Source: Apophysomyces variabilis (taxonomy: Eukaryota > Mucoromycota > Mucoromycetes > Mucorales > Mucoraceae). Taken from it: a stretch of 64,000 nucleotides of DNA. Shown here piece after piece: positions 33,449-44,539 of the stretch. The notes under the pieces were generated by a model. That model made no database searches. It had not been told where the DNA came from and saw only the letters and a program-made list of their open reading frames with translations. Position numbers and translations under genes: made by a program. The DNA lies in NCBI GenBank assembly GCA_002749535.1, contig MZZL01000060.1, forward strand, positions 95,637 through 159,636. The letters are read 5' to 3'. Position 1 is the stretch's first letter, and every line of letters starts with the position of its first letter.

Positions 33449-35133
33449 TTAATTTATGAAAGTACCAATCTTTTCGCCAACCACTACTTTTGTCTCGAGA
33501 GATTTTTCAGAATTTTGCAAAAGATCAGCATCCCAAATCACTGTATCCTTGGGGAAGACGGCAATCACCGTGGATCCACCGTATTGGAAGTAGCCCATCT
33601 CCTCACCCTTCTTTAATTCTTTTCCTGGTTCATCGGCATTGGTCAGGACAATAGACCCGACTAACAAGGCGCCAATAGCCACTATTGCGAATCGAGATCC
33701 TTTATGGTTTCTCATGGTGAGGATCTGACGATGATTTTCTGTAAAAACGTTCACGTCTTCTCTGACCAAGCATGGATTTACTAGGAAAAAGAAAAGAGAG
33801 GAAGCGTGAGAATCACGATCGGGGACTTTCCATTCTTTTAAATTATTACCTGTATAGTAGGTACCGTCAATATTTTGAATTGATTCCAGTACACCACCCG
33901 CTGGGGCGTGCCATCGATGGTAGTCTTGTGGAGCCAATCGGAAAATAGCCAAAGAGCCACCCTGCAGTTCTTCCGCCAAACCTTCGTCCTTGAGAAGATT
34001 AGCCACAGTGAATTCCTTGCCTTTGATCCTAAAATAAGTCAAGTATACGTTCACATGCTTCCTGTTAGCCTAACGAGAAACGAATGTTTATCGTTTGACA
34101 AAATCAGAAACTTGCCAGAATTTCGTGGCGTCGTCGACCGACTGGAATACGTTCAGACGACAATCGGCTGCAGATACAAGAATATCCTATGAAATTTTTT
34201 TGCTGTCTCTTAAGTTTTTCGATTTCACATGTATAGAACAACTTACAGGGTTTTCCTGATATGCAATAGGCCGAAGTTCCGGTCGGATAGCGCGTGAAAA
34301 AAACTCGTTAAAGTTTTTGTACTCATTGACGTCAGATACAACGAATTCGTCCAGTTCAATGTTGTAATGTTCGACAAAGGAAGGAATCTGGCTTACGGAC
34401 TTGGGATCCGTAAAATAAGTCCCTTGACGATTGGTTTCATATAAGAATAACTTGTGCATAGCATCCGTCTCCACAGCTTTTTTGTTTATTTGTTAGATAA
34501 CGAAAGAAACGGTCCATTTAGTACCGAAGTTCTCTTTCCTTCTTCCTTTTTTCGCTTTACCTTTTTGTCTGTAATGACCTGTGAACAGCAGGTGCATGCC
34601 GATACGGGTATACAAGGGCATCGCTTCATATTCGTATTCTCCAGTCTATGCCCAAAGGAAGATCCAAATTTTCAGGTCCGTTGCACAACGCGTCCCTTTG
34701 TCCTACCTCACGAATAATAACAAAGTTGCCAAAGCGTTTTTCCACTGCTAATTTCACATTCTCAGGTAGCAAATGCTCATGTAACCAATTTGTCAACTTG
34801 CGTTTGTACCAGTGTTTTGGTGTATGGATAGCAGGCGTATGGATACCACCATGAACTAAGTGATCATCATCGTTTCGTATAAGCTAAAATGGAAATGCTT
34901 TGCAGGACATTTTCCTATCGAACTGACCTATTTTTCCGGAATGGGTTTCGTCGATGGATCTGGTAAATGCCTATGATTTCCATAACGACAACTATATCAG
35001 TGAACCGAGAAAAGAACGCTTTTCTCGTTTTCTCTTTTACCCTCATTAATCCGTCATGATTGTTGGATTTAATATGTTCTTCCACTTCTTCGTGAGATTC
35101 GAAGCTATAAAAATCTTGTTCATCCACAGTCAT
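33449..35133 (-). CDS. PSD2: Phosphatidylserine decarboxylase, type II
   Basis: This enzyme converts phosphatidylserine to phosphatidylethanolamine. Eight minus-strand exons (35133-35041, 34970-34928, 34855-34707, 34645-34561, 34476-34247, 34186-34116, 34028-33850, 33780-33449) encode 393 residues with every phase consistent. Landmarks are KHWYKRKLTNWLHEH, MPLYTRIGMHLLF, NFNEFFSRAIRPELRPI, VSAADCRLNVF, WIKGKEFTVANLL, LAPQDYHRWHAPAGG, then VNPCLVREDVNVFTENHR and EEMGYFQYGGSTVIAVFP. The autocatalytic motif is GGST at 351-354; cleavage before Ser353 generates the pyruvoyl cofactor. There is no mitochondrial presequence, membrane anchor or C2 domain, so it resembles plant-type and fungal Psd2/Psd3-like soluble or endomembrane enzymes. 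Residue patterns on both sides of the 34029-34115 intron require a GC donor. The symbol denotes the type only. Confidence 0.94.
34029..34115 (-). other. GC-AG intron in the PSD gene
   Basis: The donor reads TTCTG|GCAAGT and the acceptor TTTTAG|GATC. Only this pair yields the family-typical WIKGKEF across the junction (phase 2). The nearby GT (4 bp downstream) would shift the frame. GCAAGT is the usual consensus of GC donors. Confidence 0.85.
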
Positions 35134-37272
35134 GGCCGAGTAAGTTTAAAAAAAATTAAATGGATGAAAGAGGAAAAAAAAAGACTAGCTTAGTAGTGCG
35201 AATTGTTTATTTATATATTTATCAGGACATTCCCATTTTACCGATAGTGGTACAAGAAACAGCTGGCTTAATTTTTTTGCCAAGACGGAAAAGAATAGTC
35301 GTAGGTCATTTTACAGCACTCTGCAACCCGGACGTAAAGTGCCTATTTCATGCTCTTGACCGAAGGTTACACTTGCCGCCTTTTTTTTTTATTTCCACTA
35401 GACTACTGCAGTGGCAGGTCAGACTCTCGAGGTATGACCTTTCACCTGGTTACCGCTTTTGGTTTCCGAGGAGATTTGGGATACTCTAACTGAAGCTGAT
35501 GCATTTTCTTTGTTTTTCTTCCCATTTATTGTAAACATACACACTTAAGAAACTAAATGACGGCTCTGACGTAAAACCCAGGCACAAATTCATGCAAGGG
35601 CATAATAAGCAAATAGAGTGGATTCAGTAAATATCAGAGCCAATGATTTTTTACATAACAAGTCAGTCATTGTGCTATGTCCATTGATAGTCAGGTCCAC
35701 ATATGGCACCCATGCATTTTGTTGACAATTTCGGCAGAATAATCGGATGTAAGAGAGAATGACGGAGACATTGAAGCTTCGTGTTGGCATGCAGACATAC
35801 CATGAGATCGCGTCGAAATGGAATGGGATACGTTTCCTTTTCTTTTATGATTTGCTATGTTCCTGCAGTACTTTTTAACTGTCAAAGAAGCTTGCAAACT
35901 GATTTTATTTGTTCGTTGGCTAACCTCCTGTTATTTCTCAAAGCAAGATGTTAGCAAGATTTTCCTGTCTTACTCCCTAAGAAATATTCTGCTAGCTGGT
36001 ATTCTGAAATCTCATCGAAACTCTGGATCACTTGTCTTTGGTTATTGGATATTATACAAATATATCATACATGCCTCTCAGCTGTTCTCTATGGCCAAAT
36101 AAAGGGAACGTACTATAGCCTAAAGTAATGAAGAGTGACGAAAAGGAACTTGCTATTGATTCGATTCCTGTGAACACTGTGTGCCCCTTTGCACATCGTC
36201 ATCATGCTTAAAGCTGACGTCGCTATTGCAGCGTGGTTCTAGTGTACTGTAAATCGGGTTGTAGAGAGGAAAGGTACAATCTAGGCGAATCAGAAGCGCT
36301 ACATTTATGAGACTCGTCATGTATACAGTATGAGTTGCCAAGTTATGCCTGTTGATTTGTGATGGGTTCCGTCCCCGCCAGCATACCTTTGAACTTGTTA
36401 CTGTTCAAATAATGGATGAAAAAAGATCAATGCGAGGCCCACAATGACGCTGCAAAAACCAATGATTGAGAGAGAGAGAGATAGCCAGAAAGAAGAGGCA
36501 ATCTATTGGCTAAGCAAGGTCACAAAATAGTGTTTCGGTTTGGCGTTTTTGCACTTGCGGCCCGATCAATAAGCACGGCGTCTGACGGTTTGCTTGCGAA
36601 CGACCTTGTTCTCGGCCGTCCTTGTATGTTTCAATCGAGAAAGAGCAGAGGTGAGGCTTTTTTGTTCTGCCGAATGGTCCATGAAAGATTGTGAGACGAT
36701 TAAATCTGATAATTTGGTAACCAGGTGAGGCTTTGGGTCTTTCTACCATTGGCCGAAACTCATGAGCTGGTGCTGATCCGATCTGACTACAAAATGCACC
36801 ACTTATGATTGGCTCGTTTATAGCAAGAAGATGGTAGTGCCTCGCACCAATGCCACACGAATGGCGTTCGGTTAAGCAGATCACCCGGCTATTGAAGCGA
36901 AAGATCGGTAAGGCAATATCCCAGGAATTCAGTATCCAGCAACCCACTATAGCTCCTATTTTCTCACGATATCTTGTAATTAGGACATTGGATAATCGAT
37001 ACCGTCCAAAATTTCAAAGAGCAACAAGTGATATTTGCTGTAGATCAAATCGAACAGATCTAGGCGCACTTGCTTGCATAGGTTAACGATGCGGGGAAGA
37101 ACGGTATTGTCCAATTTAGGATGTAACACGATGTTGACTCACATTAAGACTCCTTGGAAAGCCAATTTTTAGTGGATCTTTTTCCAACCGGTAGTAAGTT
37201 GAATTGCCATATAAAAGCGATTCGACCTACAGATAGCTTTCTTTTCTTTGTTATCAGATCCTATACAAAAGA
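35134..37272. other. 2.1 kb divergent intergenic region
   Basis: This region lies between the PSD and MFS transporter promoters. Several short frames exist on both strands (the longest, 145 codons at 36510-36947 minus), none with a recognisable motif, splice-consistent extension or family. A short (GA)n run lies at about 36469-36482. Confidence 0.5.
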
Positions 37273-39280
37273 ATGACGAGTGAATTACCGATCAAGCAGA
37301 TGAACGAAGAAAAATTTGCCATTAGTATAGACGTATCCGAAGAGAATCGCAACAAAGACAAACCAATGACAAAGGATACTAAAGAAATGGATGGTAAAGC
37401 TGATCTTGTTTGATGAAGCACAAGATAAAAATTACTACTACTTAGCACATCTATTAAAAACAAAGAGAGGACACTTCGTACGGAAGAAGAGGATGGCCCA
37501 GATGGCGGCTACGGCTGGTTTGTCGTCCTTGGTGCGTTCCTAATCCAGTCTACCAGTTTTGGCGTAGCGACGTGCTGGTATGTTATTGCACCCTGTCGTC
37601 TTTGCCCCAGCTTATACTCTTGTCAAACAACGGCATATAATATGCTGATCTAACGTCATGATTTCTAGGGGTAAGGCTTTATTGTTCAGACGTGTACCAT
37701 CAGCAATGTTGCATTGTCTCTAACATGCAAGTACGTTAATTACCGTTAGGCGTCATGCAAGACTATTACGAACAACATACGTTTGGAAAAGAGGCTACTG
37801 TCCAATTGAGTTTTATCGGCTCGTTGATTTTGGTCTTTCTGAATATGATGGGTCCAGTAGCTCAGATACTAGGATCCATTATCGGTATACGCCTGGTGAT
37901 ACTCCTTGGATTGGTCCTTGTAGCTATCGGGCTTGAGATGGCAGGATTTGCAACACAGGCAAGACAAGGTTCATGTTCCCAAGTTATAACAAATGCTTCT
38001 CCCTTTCTTTGCGGTAATAATATCTTGCTTGCCCAATTTTTTCTTTTTCTTTTTTTTCTTTCTCTACCTACTATAGATCTGGCATCTGTACCTGACGCAA
38101 GGAGTCCTTTACGGCAGCGGTTCTTCGCTTATGTTTTTCACGGTTGTAAGTGAAAGATCAAGAAAATGACACAAATTGACGGAATGCAAACTCCTCTCCG
38201 TGTTCTGCAGATGGCCGTGGCACCACAATACTTTACACGGCGTCGAGGTCTTGCTCTTGGAATTATTGCTAGTGGATCTGGCATTGGTGGTTTGGTGCTT
38301 CCCTTTGTCATGTCGTCTATCAACACTTCGTTGGGACCGGGATGGTAAAGCCAAAGAAAGAAAAATAGATGTTAGCAATGCATGTCTATCCTCACACTCT
38401 CAGTAACATAGGACCTACCGTGTGATGGGATTCATTTGTTTTGCTTGTGGGTTGTTGGCTATGGCATTGGTCAAGGAATACAAGCCCAAACCAAAGGAGC
38501 GCCAAAAGCTTACAGATATTGTCGACTTTAGTGTCCTTAAGGATTTCAACTTTGCTCTCTTTTGTGTTGCATCCGACTTGGCCCTGTTGGGCTATTTTGT
38601 ACCTTATTTCTATCTACCATGTAAGGTTATCTCTTCGTAAACAGAACGAAAATCAATACTACTTGCCAATGGAGAAACTCATATTTTTGACAAACATAGC
38701 ATATGCAACGAGTTACGGTGTATCGTATTCTCAGGGGTCGGCCCTTGTTGCTGTGGCAGCCGCAGCTAATTTCGTCGGTCGTATCTTTGTTGGTTACTTA
38801 GCTGACCGCATCGGTCGACTAAACACCAGTATCATCTATACAAGCCTTGGTGGTCTAAGTTCCTTTTTGGTCTGGACGTTTGCATATAGCTATGGCGTCA
38901 TGATGTTGTTTTCGGTTATGTTTGGCCTCTTCTGCGGATCCTACTTTGCCTTACGTAAGTCTGCCTTACTCTATTATTTTGCTTGTTCGAGAAATAATAA
39001 CTTTGGGTACCTGTTCTTTCCGTGATTTTTTGTAGTATCACCTATCGGTGCTTTTCTCCTCGGTATGAAGAAGTTTCCCTCCGGCCTGTCTCTGATCTTG
39101 ATCACGAACATCATTGGTGTCTTCGGACCGAATATTGCCAGTGCAATTGATTCTCGAGTTAACAATGTTCAACCATATTTCACCTATCAAATGTTTACTG
39201 GTGTTTGTTATTTTGCTGGAACCTTCTGCTTGATTTGGCTCAGGCTGCGTATAGATAGAAAGCTTATAGTAAAAATCTAA
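37273..39280 (+). CDS. Monocarboxylate-type major facilitator (MCT/MCH-like) transporter
   Basis: Nine exons (37273-37393, 37466-37577, 37669-37670, 37750-37958, 38077-38145, 38211-38344, 38412-38620, 38700-38954, 39036-39280) give 451 residues. The MCT signature is present: DGGYGWFVVLGAFLIQSTSF at the first membrane segment, then GVMQDYYEQHTF. Later come IWHLYLTQGVLYGSGSSLMF, APQYFTRRRGLALGIIASGS, GIGGLVLPFV, the central loop (VKEYKPKPKER), VGRIFVGYLADRIGRLN, LFCGSYFALLSPIGA and GVFGPNIASAID. About 12 membrane helices are expected. Fungal MCH-like proteins are H+-coupled or orphan transporters of the plasma membrane or vacuole, and the substrate here is unknown. Two structural oddities are needed to keep the frame: a 2-nt exon and a GC-AG intron (listed separately). 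Confidence 0.92.
37669..37670 (+). other. Predicted 2-nucleotide micro-exon (GG) in the MFS gene
   Basis: Exon 2 ends ...ACG TGC TG before GTATGT at 37578. The next coding block begins GC GTC ATG CAA at 37750. Two bases are missing to keep the frame and to make the conserved Trp-Gly pair (TGG GGC). They are supplied exactly by GG at 37669-37670, flanked by TTCTAG on the left and GTAAGG on the right. Both flanking introns (91 and 79 bp) carry a CTAAC branch-point motif. Confidence 0.7.
37959..38076 (+). other. GC-AG intron in the MFS gene
   Basis: The donor is ACACAG|GCAAGA and the acceptor CTATAG|ATCTGG, phase 0, giving GFATQ-IWHLYLTQG. The next GT (37971) would shift the frame. Confidence 0.82.
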
Positions 39281-39309
39281 TAATAAAATAAAGAAGCAAA
39301 AAGTAAATG

Positions 39310-39687
39310 TTAGCTTGTCGCATCAAAATTCTTTTCTATTCGATAGTTGAGGTCATTGATTGTTAGAGGGGGGAAAAAGCCTATCAGCATCTTATATATG
39401 AAGAACACCCGTACAATGTCCAGAAACAACAAGCCGCAAAACATAGCCATCATCATGGCGATGCTCGGGCGCAGTTTCTTTAGTTTGACAATGTCATGAA
39501 ATACGCTCCACTTAACGCAGTTAATGGTATCATAAAATAATTTAATTATGGAACAGGTAATCGGGTGCACAGATCTATCTTTCTCATGGTCACGAAAAAT
39601 GTCAGGAGCTAGGCGACTGTTGCGAAGAGATTCTATTATTCGAAAATACATTTCTAACATTATGACAGAGAAATCCAACAATGTCAT
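39310..39687 (-). CDS. Hypothetical small membrane protein
   Basis: A single frame of 125 codons opens with ATG at 39687 and is convergent with the MFS gene (29 bp between stops). It has a hydrophobic segment of about 30 residues (SIAMMMAMFCGLLFLDIV, then RVFFIYKMLIGFF) after a Lys-rich stretch (VKLKKLRP), suggesting one or two membrane passes near the C-terminus. The family is not recognised. The absence of introns and the short length leave it uncertain whether this is a real gene, or the last exon of a longer one. Confidence 0.4.
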   Translation of the reverse strand: MTLLDFSVIMLEMYFRIIESLRNSRLAPDIFRDHEKDRSVHPITCSIIKLFYDTINCVKWSVFHDIVKLKKLRPSIAMMMAMFCGLLFLDIVRVFFIYKMLIGFFPPLTINDLNYRIEKNFDATS

Positions 39688-40068
39688 GGTATTTAATAAT
39701 CTGATCCTACATCGTCTAAAGGTAAGTCTTCAAAACCTTTTCCAGAACCAGATAGCGGGGCATATGTGTGTTTGAGCTTAGCAGCACCTTTTATTAGCAT
39801 GTCAAAGCTTCTTTTTCTTTTCAGTCATGCCTTGCCTTTTCTCCGTATCCAGAAAGGCTTTTGCTTACGTTCTTGATCCGAAACCTGTGCGTGTAAGTTT
39901 CTTCGGCGATCAACGAAAGAGGTTCATCTGGCAGTTTCATCTTCACTCAAAATCGCGTGCATTGTTCTTGTCAGGAACCTGTCGGTAGAACCGCGCGTGG
40001 CAAATTCACGGGAATACGATCGCTGCAACACGCATAAGACATCCTCCAGCAAGATGACACCTTGCTGG

Positions 40069-40839
40069 CCGTCAGGTCAGGCAAAGAGGAGGAGCGGAAC
40101 GTAAAGCAGACCTCACACCCTCCAAGTTTTCCACAAAGAGCCGCAACGAAAGCAGACACTCAATGTGTAGACCCCCAACAGGGAGGCGGAACGTAAAGCA
40201 GACCCTTTGATGGTTGACGGTGGATGCCATATGCACTCCGCAGCAGTATTGGACAAGATTGAAACCCTTCATTAGCTTGTGCGTCGGACAGCAGCACAGT
40301 ATCGCTTACCTTCAATGATTGGCAGTTGATCGCACAAGCAGGCAACCCCCAGCAAGGTGTCATCATGCTGACCGTCAGGTCAGGCAAAGAGGGGGAGCGG
40401 AACGTAAAGCAGACCTCACACCCTCCAAGTTTTCCACAAAGAGCCGCAACGAAAGCAGACACTCAATGTGTAGACCCCCAACAGGGAGGCGGAACGTAAA
40501 GCAGACCCTTTGATGGTTGACGGTGGATGCCATATGCACTCCGCAGCAGTATTGGACAAGATTGAAACCCTTCATTAGCTTGTGCGTCGGACAGCAGCAC
40601 AGTATCGCTTACCTTCAATGATTGGCAGTTGATCGCACAAGCAGGCAACCCCCAGCAAGGTGTCATCATGCTGACCGTCAGGTCAGGCAAAGAGGGGGAG
40701 CGGAACGTAAAGCAGACCTCACACCCTCCAAGTTTTCCACAAAGAGCCGCAACGAAAGCAGACACTCAATGTGTAGACCCCCAACAGGGAGGCGGAACGT
40801 AAAGCAGACCCTTTGATGGTTGACGGTGGATGCCATATG
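40069..40839. repeat. 303-bp tandem repeat array, about 2.5 nearly identical copies
   Basis: Units start at 40069, 40372 and 40675 (CCGTCAGGTCAGGCAAAGAG). The first two differ at a single visible base (GAGGAGG versus GAGGGGG near 40090), and the third stops after GCCATATG at 40839. Each unit contains a nested motif, GCGGAACGTAAAGCAGACC, at offsets of about 25 and 117, with a degenerate third copy (GCCGCAACGAAAGCAGAC) midway, so the sub-period is about 46 bp. The identical 100-codon frames that the array produces each end in a stop at the unit boundary and look non-coding. The near identity implies recent duplication or gene conversion. Confidence 0.95.
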
Positions 40840-41873
40840 TGCTTGCAACGAGCTTTCATGGAATAAAAACTTTTGATTAGCTTAAAGACTAGGCCATCAC
40901 CCAATCACTCTACCTTATATCACCCTGAACGTACTTCTGCTAAGTCATGGCTTGCATCAAGTATAATAATCTTCTGTTAAAGGCTTGAAATACACGCTAT
41001 TGGACAGCATTCAACAAGCTGTCATCTTGCTGGGACTTTGAGCAGAGAAAGAAAAAGGGAAGCAACGCAAACGCGCAGCTGGAAGGTTTATGTGCATGTG
41101 ATCTTGTGACAGCAAACGCGCGATTCACCTGATGACAGATAACGATATGGATGTATTGGCCATCTTTAGTGCGTCCCGGCAAAGATGAGAGCTAGTGCTG
41201 GTTTTTTAACCAGAGATGATAAAGGCTACGGCGTGAATCTCTGATTTACTGCAACGTTAGCGCACAGTGAAATAGCTTGCACAGCGCTACTATGCCTCAG
41301 TGCACAAGGGTGAAAGTATGGTGTGAAGAGGACATGTAAAACTGCGTGCTCCTAGTAGGAAGAGAGCCGTATCTCGGCTGCGTAAGATGCGGAAAGAGCC
41401 AGTATGTATAGCTTCTGCGGCTTAAGGTTAGCTTAGACGACCGTAGATTACAGCCAGATGCCTTGCGGATATCACAGTTTTAGCAGGCCGAAAAAGTTAG
41501 TAGGTTTTAATTGGGAAACATGCAACTGTACAGCAGCCAGTCGTAGAGGCAGCTTTGGATATACCACAAAGCTTAATAGCTACCGATTATTGCAAAATAT
41601 GAGGCGTGGGATTGGCCATATGTTGAAGTTTTCGTACCAGATAAAGATCAGGATGGCATTTTCTAGGCTATAGAAACAGTTGTTATGCAAGAACGACAGC
41701 TTTTTTCGAAGATTGAGAATGGCAAGCATACTGAAGACTGCAATGTTCTTTAAGGTCACTGTAAAAGGAACCCTGAAGGCTTCACATGTTATGTGTTACA
41801 CAAGCTCTTGCTTTATTTGCGTTGCTGCGCGTCAGAAAGTAGCCATTCCCCCTTAACTCCGTATTTTACCCAA
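40840..41873. other. Intergenic, 1 kb, upstream of the PD-(D/E)XK-like gene
   Basis: No supported gene. A 71-codon plus-strand frame at 41458-41673 is not recognised. At about 41014-41035 there is a stretch (CAAGCTGTCATCTTGCTGGG) resembling, in part, the sequence at the left edge of the tandem array. Confidence 0.45.
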
Positions 41874-43715
41874 ATGTCAACGAGCTACTTCTTTAGAACT
41901 GAGCCGTCACGATGGCAGCTGAAAGACGCTATTGACGAGATTGAACTCGACCGGCCTGCGCAGCCGCTACGAACAACTTTCGGCGATTTAAAGAAATCAC
42001 TTAAAGAAGTAATAGAAAAGGGCAATGAAACCCAAGCTACCGCAGCGGTACAGTTACTGGGAAAGTGGAAGGTGACCGAAAGCTTATGGTTGACTGCTTG
42101 CGTGAACTTAGATTTCTATTGTTGTGTAGAAAATCAAAAAGGAGTTCAAAAAAGGGAACCGGCAGGCAAGCATGTCAATAACTGCAGACGTGTATGTCAA
42201 CACCGGGTCCGGATCCAGCGTGACGATCTATAACCAGCGACCTGGAATCAGCACACAAGAGACGTGCTCTGATTCGGTCACGCAATCCTGGAACAGCCGG
42301 GAAGAAAAAAGGCGAAAGATAAAGCACGTCTACTTGAGTTCATATTACGGAACGGATTCCTTAGAATCCGCTAGTGAAGTACGCTTGAAAAACAGATGGT
42401 CCTTATTGTTCATGCTCACACGCATTGACTTTCCTAGACTAAGTGGATAGTAAACGAAGCAGATGTGTCCGCTATACTGCGTGATTATCGATCCAAATCA
42501 GTGAGCGGTGCTCAGAGTCGTAAGCATCTTTCCCCTGCTCGCGTGCTGTAAGTGCCAATTTTTTGTTTGCCTTCCCTGCTTTTATTCTTTTATACCTATG
42601 TGTAATAAATGTGAAATAACAGGTCCCTTTCATTTGTCTTTTTGCTCTCACCAACACGGAAATGCGCATTGACGGGAGTACCAAGCCGCACAAAATTGGC
42701 TATTCTGCGGGAGGCCATCAACTCCGCTTGTCAGATAGATTTCATTGACGATGCCACGTTATTGTCCTGCAGGGCGGTTCAGCGGGCGATGACAATTGGA
42801 AAGGAAGAAGTAGATAAGCATATTACGCGTTTGGCAGTCGGTGAAAGCCGGCAGGAAAAAATCTGCGCAAATATACTGAATGATATGGGCCGACTACTAT
42901 ATACGAACCAGCCACACCCGGCTTCTGGTGAAGCAAGCTTGACTATCGAGATTCTCCGTCCTTTGCTTCACAGCTGCATAACATTAGGCTTGCAAGACGT
43001 GAAGTATGACTGGTATGTCTTGGTTTGTGTTCACGTTCAGTCAAGTAACTCACGCTTTACCTTATAAGGCTAACGTACCATGTGACGCCACTTGATGGTC
43101 AATCCACAGGTGTAAATATGCTACCTGATTTTGTCCTGTTCTCCGACGCAGTGTCGAGCATGAATTATGAGTTTTTTATGGTGGAAATAAAGAGAAAGGG
43201 CAACAACAGCAACGGGCGATTAGAGTGCGACCTTGTAAAACTCGGGAAGGAACTTCAAATTGCCCTTAATAAGCTGGTCGATTATGGAATTGACGATCCA
43301 GAAGTCTATGGGTTACTTGTTGAAGGTAAGATCATAACATGTCTACTTCGTAGTGTTCAGTTATAGCTACTAACGGTTAGAAAAGACGACGAGGCCACGG
43401 TGTTCAAATTGGACATCCAATATGACGGCAAGTACAGGATGGTAGAGATAAGCAAGATGAGCGTGCTTTGGAAGTCTGAAGACCATGTGATGCTACTACC
43501 ATCCATCGTTGAGAAGTTATTGAATGCACAGGTAAACAACGTTTTAATTGCATGACTGTTCAGATTGATATCTATCGTTTCAGCGTCTCATCAGCGCGCA
43601 AATTGACAAATTCTCCATGGCAACAGATCTGAAGCGGTCAGGTGTCCATAAGTCTTGTAAACAAGCAACATTTGTTCGGTTTCCTTGTCGGACACCTGTT
43701 GCCGTAAAATATTAG
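41874..43715 (+). CDS. Accessory protein with a PD-(D/E)XK nuclease-like signature (uncharacterised, probably Mucoromycota-specific family)
   Basis: Seven exons (41874-42071, 42130-42378, 42444-42547, 42623-43012, 43069-43325, 43386-43531, 43584-43715) join in phase to 491 residues. The N-terminal 115 residues are basic and polar (LGKWKKIKKEFKKGNRQ). The middle is helical (EEVDKHITRLAVGESRQEKI, then LTIEILRPLLHSCI). The conserved-looking core runs from WLTYHV (314) through LPDFVLFS (Pro333-Asp334) to FFMVEIKRKG (Glu353-Ile-Lys355). It continues with a helix (CDLVKLGKELQIALNKLVDY) and beta-rich GLLVE, VFKLDIQYDGKYRMVEISKM. A P-D, then E-x-K on a hydrophobic strand, then a helix, is the arrangement of the PD-(D/E)XK fold. 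Similar proteins occur, as I recall, as expanded hypothetical families in mucoralean genomes. The exon 2/3 boundary and exon 6 acceptor (AAAAG at 43385) have alternatives. Function is unproven. Confidence 0.7.
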
Positions 43716-44539
43716 TTGTCTTTGATTCGCTTATGCTAAAAAATGCTTTTGTCTATACGCTATATTCCACACTTTATTTCATTATTTTTTATCGTTTTAT
43801 ACCATTTTTACCATACTTAACACAATCATTTTATGAAAAGAAAAGACACCTCTTAGGCTGGCCTACACAGAAGTCCCTTTCAGCTGAAAGCTGTAGGTTA
43901 AGAGACTGGATTTCTATAACTGATTGGGTAACCAATCGGTCATGGACCTGAGAAACTGAGTGCATCGCGGCGTATCATTTTCCTAAATTACTAACACGAA
44001 AAAGCAATTTGTGTATGCTACATTGGACCTTGGTTGCTTTCACTGTATCTACATTGTTCTTAAAGACGGGATTACACTAGAGCTCTATGTCTAGGGAATG
44101 GCCTGGTTTCGACCGGATGTCTCAGCTAAACTTTGAAATGAATAGCCATCTTTAAAGAATCTTTTACTGTACCTGAAACTCAGGGTCTCTGTAAATGGAT
44201 ACGGCCCTAGTATTAGATAGCGTTGTAGTTCAATTGTAACCGCTACGCGCAACTACTTTGTTTCAACATGCAGTTTATTATTTTCACGGGTGGCATTGTA
44301 TGAAAAGCCCAGACATATTGAATAAGAGCTCAGCTATGTTTCCTTATCGGTTTAAATATTTAGCGGCTGAAAGAGGTTCATTAACGGAGAGCCACCAGTG
44401 CCGGAAAGGCAGGCTCATGCCGGATTTGAAACCGTGACTTTGTTATGGCTGTCCGAAGCCCAAAGGCACAAAAAAAAATCCCCAAGCAAGCTGTTCCACG
44501 AGTATCTATTCTTTTCTCCTGCTTCAATCTGAACTTACA
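43716..44539. other. Intergenic, 0.8 kb
   Basis: No gene recognised. A plus-strand frame at 43685-43951 begins inside the last exon of the upstream gene in another frame and has no motif. A compact GC-richer patch at 44390-44460 could be the SERF 5' UTR or promoter. Confidence 0.5.

Noticed and set aside
36510..36947. 145-codon minus-strand frame
   Set aside because: No recognisable motif, no homologous pattern, and it overlaps other frames of similar quality in non-coding DNA.
40160..40765. Two identical 100-codon minus-strand frames
   Set aside because: They are a by-product of the 303-bp tandem array. Each ends in a stop at the unit boundary, and no start or splice context supports coding.
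43685..43951. Short hydrophobic plus-strand frame downstream of the PD-(D/E)XK-like gene
   Set aside because: It overlaps the last exon in another frame and has no family pattern.
44390..44460. GC-richer patch considered as a tRNA or small RNA gene
   Set aside because: No acceptor stem or T-loop consensus could be folded by eye.
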